Positions 1 to 5,488 of a DNA stretch of 7,038 bases are shown here, piece by piece (the first letter of the stretch is position 1; the number at the start of each line of letters is the position of its first letter). A program made the translations under genes and the position numbers. The notes beneath the pieces are model-generated. The model saw nothing but the letters and a program-made list of their open reading frames with translations. It was not told the DNA's origin and made no database searches. Source of the stretch: Bacteroidota bacterium (GTDB lineage: Bacteria > Bacteroidota > Bacteroidia > Chitinophagales > Chitinophagaceae); contig JAKPBL010000245.1 of the NCBI GenBank assembly GCA_029778965.1, positions 1 to 7,038 of the forward strand, written 5' to 3'.

Positions 1-99
1 TATGAGCAGATCAAACAGTCGTTCAATTGCGTGGCCATAGGTGAAGTATCGCTTAAAAACAAGGCTGCAGCGATGATGCTTTACGAAGTGGTTGACTGA
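1..99 (+). CDS. C-terminal end of a probable class III adenylate/guanylate cyclase (5' partial)
   Basis: Only the last 32 codons are present, in frame from base 1 to a TGA at 97-99. The peptide contains CVAIGEVSLKNK followed by MMLYEVVD. This resembles the end of the class III nucleotidyl cyclase catalytic domain, where a 'GevxlKgkxxpvxlYev' strand-turn-strand closes the fold. If correct, the protein makes cAMP or cGMP from the nucleoside triphosphate. The metal-binding and base-selecting residues lie upstream, outside the window, so neither activity nor substrate can be judged. The gene converges on the rhodanese gene with 23 bp between the two stop codons. The call rests on a short tail and could be another domain with a similar ending. 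Confidence 0.5.
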   Translation, partial: YEQIKQSFNCVAIGEVSLKNKAAAMMLYEVVD

Positions 100-122
100 C
101 GCATTCGTCAACGCTGGTCAGT

Positions 123-431
123 TCACTTGCCGAATTTTGCCTGCCAGGCAAGGATGCCGCCTTCCACATTTTTCAGGTTGGTAAAACCCATCGATTCAAG
201 GAACTGGCAGGCGGTCAGGCTCCTTTTCCCACTGCGGCAGTGTATGATCAGCTCCTCGTTTTTGAGGTCTTCGATCTCGTCGACCTGCATGGCCTGGATT
301 CTGCCCAGCGGCAGAAGCAGGGCGCCGATATTGCTTTCTGCATATTCTTCCGGTTCGCGCACGTCGATGATATGGAGTTTTTCGCCTGCATCCAATCGTG
401 CTTTTACCAGGTCGACACTGATGTTTTCCAT
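123..431 (-). CDS. Single-domain rhodanese-like sulfurtransferase
   Basis: This 102-residue protein is one rhodanese homology domain, close in size to GlpE/PspE-type proteins. Visible landmarks are IIDVREPEEY (residues 21-30, the conserved 'DVRxxxEY' segment), the active-site loop CRSGKRS starting at Cys65, the helix after it ending ESMGF, and the closing VEGGILAW (89-96). Cys65 would carry the persulfide in sulfur transfer from thiosulfate or another donor; the physiological donor is unknown. There is no signal peptide, so it should be cytoplasmic. The ATG at 431 lies 12 bp after the stop of the PASTA gene, implying co-transcription with it and with ddl, though no functional link to the cell wall is evident. 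The family call is firm; the specific role is unassigned. Confidence 0.93.
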   Translation of the reverse strand: MENISVDLVKARLDAGEKLHIIDVREPEEYAESNIGALLLPLGRIQAMQVDEIEDLKNEELIIHCRSGKRSLTACQFLESMGFTNLKNVEGGILAWQAKFGK

Positions 432-443
432 GATGTGTATGTT

Positions 444-1271
444 TTAGTAATTATTCTCTGCGGGGGGCGGCGGGGGCAACTGGCGCGTTGTATCACGAAC
501 GGGTTTTTGCGTGCCCAGCCAGATATCGATCATCTGGCCCGACCGTATCCGGTTCGGTCGCAGGTCGACCGTCAGGTGATCGGGGCTTTGCCGGTAGATA
601 TAGGCGGCGGCGGTATCTTTCACCGCGGCGTCAATCACTTTTGCCCCAAAATTGATCCCTGTTCCTTCGAGCATCGACGCAGCTTCGCGATAGCTGAGGC
701 CTACCAGGTCGGGCACCATCATGTCTACATTCGACAAGCCGCTGCCCAATACGAGCGATACCGCCGTGCCCATCGGAAGCTTGGTACCCGGATCCACTTT
801 CACGCCTTTTACTTCCTGGCTCAGCACCGAATTTTTCGCGAAGTCGGGCTTATAGGTTGTGTCGCCCATCTTCAGCCCGAACTGTTTCAGCACGATCGCC
901 GCATTGCGGATGCTCATCCCTACCAGGTTCGGCATTACCACATCGGGTGGTATGGCCCTGTTTACGGTAAGGTAAATGGTGCGGTTCACTTTTACCGATG
1001 CATCGGCTTCGGGAAACTGCTTCACCACTGCCATCGCCTTGGCCGTATCGCGGTACACGGAATCCTGGATCATCACATCGAACCCGTCTTTTTCAAGGGT
1101 TTCCTTCGCTGCATCGAACGACTTCCCGACCACATTGGGTACGGTGACTACTTTATCATGCTTCGTGAAATATTCAAGCGTATTGAAAAAAAGGAATACC
1201 AGCAGGGCGACGATCGCCAGGGCGACCAGCAGGTTCAGCCACAGTGGCTTTTTGGTAAGGGATGCGAACAC
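444..1271 (-). CDS. Membrane-anchored protein with three PASTA domains, no kinase domain
   Basis: The 275-residue product has a short basic cytoplasmic N-terminus, one transmembrane helix (about residues 12-31) and an extracytoplasmic part made of three PASTA repeats. The repeats begin at VPNVVGKSFDAA (about 40-105), MPNLVGMSIRNAA (about 110-177) and VPDLVGLSYREAA (about 183-255). The C-terminus is proline-rich (QLPPPPPAENNY). PASTA domains are known from PBPs and Ser/Thr kinases, where they bind peptidoglycan or beta-lactam-like ligands. No kinase or transpeptidase domain is attached here, so a peptidoglycan-binding or scaffold role is inferred. The likely start is GTG at 1271: no ATG occurs between the upstream in-frame TAA and the membrane helix, and the homologous N-terminus as I recall it begins at this point. 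It follows ddl after 41 bp, which fits a wall-related operon. Confidence 0.9.
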   Translation of the reverse strand: MFASLTKKPLWLNLLVALAIVALLVFLFFNTLEYFTKHDKVVTVPNVVGKSFDAAKETLEKDGFDVMIQDSVYRDTAKAMAVVKQFPEADASVKVNRTIYLTVNRAIPPDVVMPNLVGMSIRNAAIVLKQFGLKMGDTTYKPDFAKNSVLSQEVKGVKVDPGTKLPMGTAVSLVLGSGLSNVDMMVPDLVGLSYREAASMLEGTGINFGAKVIDAAVKDTAAAYIYRQSPDHLTVDLRPNRIRSGQMIDIWLGTQKPVRDTTRQLPPPPPAENNY

Positions 1272-1312
1272 TAGACTATATTGTTTGGTAACCGGCTCAA
1301 AGAAAACAAAAA

Positions 1313-2302
1313 TTATTTACCTGTCAAGGCCTCATCTACCAGGGCTGAATAGAATTCGGTGAGCGACCAGCCCATGGCGCGCACCTGCTGCGGCACCAGC
1401 GAGGCTTCGCTCTGGCCCGGTACAGTGTTCACTTCCAGCATATAAGGGGCGCCCGCGGCCTCGTTGTAAATAAAGTCGATGCGAACAATGCCGCGGCAAT
1501 TGAACAAGGCGTACACCTGCTTTGCTGCCGCCCTAACCTTCTCGGCCACCGCTTCTTCTACCTGCGCGGGGGTGATCTCTTCGCTTTTACCGTGGTATTT
1601 GGCCTCAAAATCAAAGAATTCGTTTTTCGCAATGATCTCGGTAAAGGGCAGCGTAATGATTTCGCCCTTGCTTCTGAATACACCGATGGTGAATTCGCGG
1701 CCTGCAATGAACTCTTCAATCAGCACCTGGCCGTCTTCACGAAAAGCCTTCCGGATGGCGGCCTCCAGGTCTTCGGCCCTGGTCACCTTACTCATGCCGA
1801 TACTGCTGCCGCCGTTATTCGGTTTTACGAAATAAGGCAATTGCAACTGCCGTGCGATGGCCGCCGTATCGTACGGACGCTCCCTGAACAGGTGAATGGA
1901 CCGTGCCACGTGTACGCCACCGAAAGCAGCTACGGCCACGGTGTACCGTTTATTGAAGGTGAGGGCCGAAGTGGCCGCATCGCAACTGGTGTAAGGCAGG
2001 CCCAGCATGTCGAAATACCCCTGCAGTTTCCCGTCTTCGCCGGGTGTTCCGTGTATGCCAATCAGCACCACGTCGAACCTGATCTTATTGCCTTCCAGGG
2101 TCAGCGTGAAATGGTTCCTGTCTACCGCTATTTCGTTACCCGCGGCGGTTTTATGCCACCACCCGTCGGTACGGATATCGATGGTGTACACCTCGTACTT
2201 GCTGCGGTCGAGGTTTTTAGTGATGGTCACCGCGCTCAGGTACGAAATCTCCGCCTCACCTGAATAACCGCCGGTGAGAAAAGCGACAATCTTTTTGGCC
2301 AT
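1313..2302 (-). CDS. ddl: D-alanine--D-alanine ligase
   Basis: This 329-residue ATP-grasp enzyme joins two D-alanines for the peptidoglycan stem peptide in the cytoplasm. The N-terminal motif GGYSGEAEIS (11-20) places Glu16 at the position of E. coli DdlB Glu15. HGTPGEDGKLQG (84-95) is the family signature. KPNNGGSSIGM (160-170) is the ATP-grasp glycine-rich loop, with Ser166 matching DdlB Ser150. EEFIAGREFT follows at 196-205. The omega loop FDFEAKYHGKS keeps Tyr236 at the position of DdlB Tyr216, which points to D-Ala-D-Ala rather than D-Ala-D-Lac synthesis. The metal-binding segment MLEVNTVPG is at 288-296. The length is somewhat above DdlB and all motifs are intact. It is probably the first gene of a ddl-PASTA-rhodanese operon. 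A terminator-like hairpin sits about 30 nt before its ATG. Confidence 0.96.
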   Translation of the reverse strand: MAKKIVAFLTGGYSGEAEISYLSAVTITKNLDRSKYEVYTIDIRTDGWWHKTAAGNEIAVDRNHFTLTLEGNKIRFDVVLIGIHGTPGEDGKLQGYFDMLGLPYTSCDAATSALTFNKRYTVAVAAFGGVHVARSIHLFRERPYDTAAIARQLQLPYFVKPNNGGSSIGMSKVTRAEDLEAAIRKAFREDGQVLIEEFIAGREFTIGVFRSKGEIITLPFTEIIAKNEFFDFEAKYHGKSEEITPAQVEEAVAEKVRAAAKQVYALFNCRGIVRIDFIYNEAAGAPYMLEVNTVPGQSEASLVPQQVRAMGWSLTEFYSALVDEALTGK

Positions 2303-2336
2303 TGTGTCGGATCTGGTTTTCTGTTGTTCTGATAAG

Positions 2337-2364
2337 AAAAAGGTGAAGGATTGATTCCTTCACC
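2337..2364 (-). terminator. Terminator-like hairpin just upstream of ddl (second terminator or attenuator)
   Basis: On the minus strand a perfect 9-bp stem, GGTGAAGGA/TCCTTCACC, closes a five-base loop (2342-2364). It is followed by TTTTT-C-TT (2341-2334), the form of an intrinsic terminator. It lies 115 bp or more after the ferredoxin stop and about 30 nt before the ddl ATG. It may be a backup for the ferredoxin terminator. Too little space remains downstream for a ddl promoter, so it may instead attenuate the ddl transcript. Confidence 0.7.
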
Positions 2365-2372
2365 CGTTACCT

Positions 2373-2392
2373 GGCGGGAAATATCACCCACC
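2373..2392 (-). other. GC-rich stem-loop in the ddl upstream region
   Basis: Minus-strand RNA would read GGUGGG, an eight-base loop, then CCCGCC: six pairs including one U-G wobble. It has no T-tract, so it is not a terminator by itself. It lies between two terminator-like hairpins and could be part of a structured ddl leader. No known riboswitch class was recognised. Confidence 0.4.
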
Positions 2393-2393
2393 T

Positions 2394-2415
2394 ATAAAAA
2401 GTAGCCGAAGCTACT
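2394..2415 (-). terminator. UUCG-tetraloop intrinsic terminator after the ferredoxin gene
   Basis: The minus strand reads AGTAGC-TTCG-GCTACT followed directly by TTTTATA. This is a 6-bp stem capped by the unusually stable C(UUCG)G tetraloop, with a short U-tract. It lies 65 bp beyond the ferredoxin stop codon and is the best candidate for the end of that transcript. Confidence 0.75.
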
Positions 2416-2417
2416 AG

Positions 2418-2449
2418 CAAACATTGCTGTTTTAAAGATAAAAAAACAA
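2418..2449 (-). promoter_or_regulatory. Weak candidate promoter for the ddl operon
   Basis: On the minus strand a TTG (2449-2447) is followed after 21 bp by AATGTTTG (2425-2418), a match to TAnnTTTG except at the first base. A start a few bases downstream would give a ddl leader of roughly 110 nt carrying the two proximal hairpins. An alternative exact -7 box, TATTTTTG (2468-2461), lies just after the ferredoxin stop but has no TTG at the right distance. Both lie in AT-rich spacer where such matches arise easily. Confidence 0.25.
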
Positions 2450-2480
2450 GCGTCAATATGCAAAAATAAAAAGCCAAAAA

Positions 2481-2828
2481 TCAGAGATGCAGCTTTTCCT
2501 TCTTGGCCATCAGCTCGTCGACCGTTTCCTGGTACATTTCATCGGGCACACAACAGTCGACCGGGCATACCGCAGCGCACTGCGGCTCTTCATGGAATCC
2601 CTGGCATTCGGTGCACTTATTTGGAACAATGTAATATGTATCGACGCTAACGGGGCTGTTCCGCTGATCGGCATCCATGGCAGATCCGTCCATAAGCGTA
2701 AAACTGCCTTTCACCGTAGTGCCATCGCTGAGCGCCCATTCCACCCCACCCTCGTAAATAGCGTTATTGGGACATTCCGGCTCGCAGGCGCCGCAATTGA
2801 TGCATTCATCTGTTATCTTGATCGCCAT
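2481..2828 (-). CDS. 2x[4Fe-4S] dicluster ferredoxin
   Basis: This 115-residue soluble electron carrier has two Cys clusters: [12 protein letters not shown] with Cys9/12/15/19, and Cys72/75/84/88 (CTEC, then [11 protein letters not shown]). The first is the classic CxxCxxCxxxCP pattern. The second has a longer CxxC-x8-CxxxCP spacing typical of YfhL/Alvin-type ferredoxins. About 50 residues separate them, more than in a minimal bacterial ferredoxin, and two extra cysteines (92, 93) follow the last ligand. The start is taken as the ATG at 2828. A TTG 45 bases further out (2873) also opens the frame but falls inside the probable -7 promoter box, and the ATG start gives the usual ferredoxin N-terminus MAIKITDEC. 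The redox partner is unknown. The gene is divergent from an acyl-CoA reductase with a 57-bp gap, and a functional pairing is conceivable but unproven. Confidence 0.93.
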   Translation of the reverse strand: MAIKITDECINCGACEPECPNNAIYEGGVEWALSDGTTVKGSFTLMDGSAMDADQRNSPVSVDTYYIVPNKCTECQGFHEEPQCAAVCPVDCCVPDEMYQETVDELMAKKEKLHL

Positions 2829-2870
2829 ATTCTTCAGTTTTTTACCGTCTGTGAAGCAATTAACTTGCAG

Positions 2871-2900
2871 CAAATTTAGAACGCCATGTTGAATTTACAA
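2871..2900 (-). promoter_or_regulatory. Bacteroidota-type promoter of the ferredoxin gene
   Basis: The minus strand carries TAAATTTG (2878-2871), an exact match to the -7 consensus TAnnTTTG. It is preceded after a 19-bp spacer by ATTG (2901-2898), three of four bases of the -33 TTTG box. Transcription would start near 2865, giving a leader of about 35 nt before the ATG at 2828. The -33 box lies inside codon 5 of the divergent acyl-CoA reductase gene. Confidence 0.7.
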
Positions 2901-3887
2901 TGCCGGATAGATTTATTGGTGAAGTTGGGCGATTACCTGGCGCAAAACGGCGAGGCATGGCAATCTGTTGTTAGGCGGGCGGGGGCGCACAATCCCTGGT
3001 TTACGCCTGCTTTCGTGGAAAAGGCCGCCCAGGCCATCGCCGGGCAGTTTCTGCAACCGGCGATACTGGAGAGCTGGGCAAAACAATATGCCGTTCCCGA
3101 CCGGCAGCCGGCGGCAAAGACCGTAGGCGTCGTAATGGCGGGCAATATTCCGCTGGTGGGCTTCCACGACTGGTTATGCACATTCATTACAGGGCATATC
3201 GCCCATATCAAGCTGTCTTCGAAAGATAATATCCTGCTGCCGCACCTGCTTTGGGTGCTTGAACAATGGGAACCTGCCGCCAGCGCACACTACCGCCTGG
3301 GTGAGCTGCTGAAAGGCTGCGATGCTTACATTGCTACGGGCAGCGACAACAGCGCCCGTTATTTCGAATACTATTTCGGCAGGTACCCGAGCATTATCCG
3401 GAAAAACCGGACCTCGGTGGCCATTCTCGACGGAACAGAGTCCACGGCCGAACTGGAGAAGCTGGCCGACGACACCCACCTGTACTTCGGGCTCGGCTGC
3501 CGCAATGTTACGGCACTCCGGGTGCCGGCAGGATATAATTTCGAGCCTGTGCTGGCGGCTTTCCGCAAATACAGCTATTTCTCAGATCACAGCCGGTATA
3601 AGAACAACTACGACTATCAGCTGGCTATTGCATTGCTTAACAAGCAATTGTATATGACGAACAACTCCATACTATTGACGGAGAACGAGTCGGTGTTTTC
3701 ACCCATTTCGCAGCTTCATTACAGCTATTACCTGCCGGGCAGCGACCCGGCGGAGGCGCTGGCGGGCAATAATTCGGTACAATGCATCGTTGGACACGGT
3801 AAGATCCCCTTTGGAAAAGCGCAGGAACCGGCCGTCACAGACTATGCCGATGGCGTGGATACCATGGCGTTTTTGGCGTATCTTTAA
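2886..3887 (+). CDS. Acyl-CoA reductase, LuxC-like family
   Basis: The 333-residue protein resembles LuxC-type acyl-CoA reductases, which are relatives of aldehyde dehydrogenases that reduce a fatty acyl thioester to the aldehyde with NADPH. Visible features are the nucleotide-binding style segment [15 protein letters not shown] (81-95), the SSKDN lysine motif (111-115), [15 protein letters not shown] (150-164) and the probable catalytic Cys205 in GLGCRNVT. There is no signal peptide. It is shorter than bioluminescence LuxC (about 480 residues), and no LuxD, LuxE or LuxAB gene is nearby, so light production is not implied. The physiological acyl substrate is unknown. The ATG at 2886 is the first in frame; the ferredoxin gene starts 57 bp away on the opposite strand. 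No strong promoter of its own was found, only a poor TAACTTG at 2861. Confidence 0.85.
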   Translation: MLNLQCRIDLLVKLGDYLAQNGEAWQSVVRRAGAHNPWFTPAFVEKAAQAIAGQFLQPAILESWAKQYAVPDRQPAAKTVGVVMAGNIPLVGFHDWLCTFITGHIAHIKLSSKDNILLPHLLWVLEQWEPAASAHYRLGELLKGCDAYIATGSDNSARYFEYYFGRYPSIIRKNRTSVAILDGTESTAELEKLADDTHLYFGLGCRNVTALRVPAGYNFEPVLAAFRKYSYFSDHSRYKNNYDYQLAIALLNKQLYMTNNSILLTENESVFSPISQLHYSYYLPGSDPAEALAGNNSVQCIVGHGKIPFGKAQEPAVTDYADGVDTMAFLAYL

Positions 3888-3931
3888 AAAGCATCTACGA
3901 AGCCCTTAGTAAAACTATTGTTAAACCAAAA

Positions 3932-3976
3932 ATCGATACAACCGAAAGATGCGTCGCATCGTTATTTTGTAGCGAT
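3932..3976. promoter_or_regulatory. 45-bp imperfect dyad upstream of the Deg protease gene
   Basis: An inverted repeat is centred on base 3954. The outer arms ATCGATACAA (3932-3941) and TTGTAGCGAT (3967-3976) pair at 9 of 10 positions. The inner arms GATGCG (3948-3953) and CGCATC (3955-3960) pair perfectly around a central T. The internal segments CCGAAA and GTTATT pair only partly. Overall 17 of 22 mirrored positions are complementary. It ends 24 bp before the protease ATG and overlaps a -7-like TTATTTTG (3962-3969, one mismatch, no -33 box). It could be an operator, a leader hairpin or the end of the reductase transcript; no strong T-tract follows it. Confidence 0.5.
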
Positions 3977-4000
3977 CATTTGTTTAAACAGATTGAAATT

Positions 4001-5488
4001 ATGAAACTGCAACAAGTTGTACCCATCATCCTTCTGAGTGCTGTCACCTCGGTAGGCAGCATGGTAGCTTACAATAAATACTTTCACAAGAACGAGTACG
4101 CTTATTCGGCCACTGACCAGCGGGAGATACCGTCGAACTATGCCGGCTTTTTCGACGGCCGGTCTGATAGTCCGCCGTCTGATTTTGTCGACGCTGCCAA
4201 CAGCGCCATTCCCGCAACGGTGCATATCAAAACCAAGGCTACCCGCACGGCCAGCAATAACCTGCCGCGCAGAAGCCCGCTGTTCGACCTGTTCGGATTC
4301 GACATGGACGAAGGCATGACCCCGCGGTCGATGCCTTCCATGGGTTCGGGTTCGGGCGCTATTATCAGCGACGATGGTTATATCGTGACCAATAACCACG
4401 TGATAGACGGCGCCGACGACATTACCGTAAGCCTCAGCGACAAGAAAACCTACAAGGCAAGGCTGATCGCCGCCGATCCGTCGAGCGACCTGGCCGTTAT
4501 CAAGATCGAAGCCAAAGGGCTTCCCTTCCTGTTATACGGCAATTCAGACGACCTGAAGATCGGCCAGTGGGTATTGGCGGTGGGTTATCCCCTGAACCTG
4601 GATGCCACGGTTACCGCAGGCATTGTCAGCGCCAAGAGCCGCGCGCTCGATATCAACAAACGCCAGAGCAAAGTGCCTATTGAATCGTTCATCCAAACCG
4701 ATGCCGCGGTCAATCCCGGCAATAGCGGCGGGCCACTCATCAATACGGCCGGGCAAATGGTGGGCATCAACTCAGCCATTGCTTCTCCCACCGGCTCTTA
4801 TGCCGGCTATTCATTTACCATTCCCGTTAACCTGGTAAAAAAGATCGTTGCCGACCTGATGAAATTCGGCACCGTGCAGCGCGCATACCTGGGCATCAAC
4901 TACGCCCCCGATAACCTGAGCGATGAAGTGAAGAAGCAGGAAGGCATTGCAGATGGCGAAGGCGTGTATGTGCTCGACGTGACCAAAGACGGCGCAGCGG
5001 CGGCTTCGGGTATCCGTAAGGGTGACTTCATTACCCGTATCAACAGCATACCGGTGCGTTCGGGTCCCGAGATGGTTGGGCAGATCGCCACCTACCGGCC
5101 GGGCGACCGTGTTAAGATCGGCTACCGGCGCGATGGCAAAGACCTGGTAAGTGAAGTAGTGCTTCGCAACAGCGGTGGTACAACCTCCATCGTGAAGACC
5201 ACTGTGCTCGACAAGCTGGGCGCCGACCTGTCTACCATTTCTGCCAAAACAGCCAAGGAAATGGGTGTGAAGGGCGGGGTGATGGTGAAGAGCATCACCG
5301 ATAACGGCGCCTTCAGCAAAACCCGCATGGAAGAAGGTTTTGTAGTGCTGAAGGTGAATGGCAAGGAAGTCAGTACGGTGGAAGAGTTCCGCATCGAACT
5401 GGAAAAAGCCGGCAGCTCGGTTACGCTCGACGGCATGTATCCCGGTTACGACGGCGTATTCAGGTACCCGATGAAGATCTCTGAATAG
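4001..5488 (+). CDS. Do/DegP (HtrA) family periplasmic serine endopeptidase
   Basis: This 495-residue envelope protease and chaperone degrades or refolds misfolded exported proteins. An N-terminal hydrophobic segment (about residues 6-23) serves as membrane anchor or uncleaved signal. The chymotrypsin-like domain has its triad at His133 (TNNHVIDGA), Asp163 (DPSSDLAVIKI) and Ser242 (GNSGGPL). A flexible loop with RSPLFDLFGFDMDE (91-104) corresponds to the LA-loop region. The first PDZ domain spans about 294-390 (AYLGINYAPDN, then GAAAASGIRKGDFI). A second, more diverged PDZ-like domain spans about 400-495. The start is taken as the ATG at 4001, not the in-frame TTG at 3980, because it gives a compact N-terminus just before the hydrophobic segment. 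Its TAG abuts the stop of the convergent amylase gene with no base between. DegP, DegQ and DegS cannot be told apart here; the two PDZ-like regions argue against DegS. Confidence 0.95.
   Translation: MKLQQVVPIILLSAVTSVGSMVAYNKYFHKNEYAYSATDQREIPSNYAGFFDGRSDSPPSDFVDAANSAIPATVHIKTKATRTASNNLPRRSPLFDLFGFDMDEGMTPRSMPSMGSGSGAIISDDGYIVTNNHVIDGADDITVSLSDKKTYKARLIAADPSSDLAVIKIEAKGLPFLLYGNSDDLKIGQWVLAVGYPLNLDATVTAGIVSAKSRALDINKRQSKVPIESFIQTDAAVNPGNSGGPLINTAGQMVGINSAIASPTGSYAGYSFTIPVNLVKKIVADLMKFGTVQRAYLGINYAPDNLSDEVKKQEGIADGEGVYVLDVTKDGAAAASGIRKGDFITRINSIPVRSGPEMVGQIATYRPGDRVKIGYRRDGKDLVSEVVLRNSGGTTSIVKTTVLDKLGADLSTISAKTAKEMGVKGGVMVKSITDNGAFSKTRMEEGFVVLKVNGKEVSTVEEFRIELEKAGSSVTLDGMYPGYDGVFRYPMKISE

Noticed and set aside
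93..124. Hairpins TGACG-CATT-CGTCA (97-110) and ACTGAC/GTCAGT (95-122) between the cyclase and rhodanese stop codons
   Set aside because: The stems are short, mutually exclusive and lack a T-tract on either strand, so a bidirectional terminator cannot be supported.
240..1274. 344-codon open frame on the plus strand across the rhodanese and PASTA genes
   Set aside because: It is antisense to two genes with clear domains, and its translation is rich in His, Arg, Gly and Cys with no recognisable fold. It is a codon-usage shadow.
2829..2873. N-terminal extension of the ferredoxin from a TTG at 2873
   Set aside because: The TTG falls inside the probable -7 box, and the extra 15 residues are unlike a ferredoxin N-terminus.
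2886..3887. Bioluminescence (lux) function for the LuxC-like gene
   Set aside because: There are no luciferase, LuxD or LuxE genes, and the protein is much shorter than bioluminescence LuxC.
3980..4000. Seven-residue N-terminal extension of the protease from a TTG at 3980
   Set aside because: The ATG at 4001 is closer to the hydrophobic segment and gives the normal signal or anchor layout.
5395..5440. Possible minus-strand terminator for the amylase near the A-run at 5402-5406 within the protease gene
   Set aside because: Only a 3-4 bp stem forms before the T-tract. It is too weak to call.
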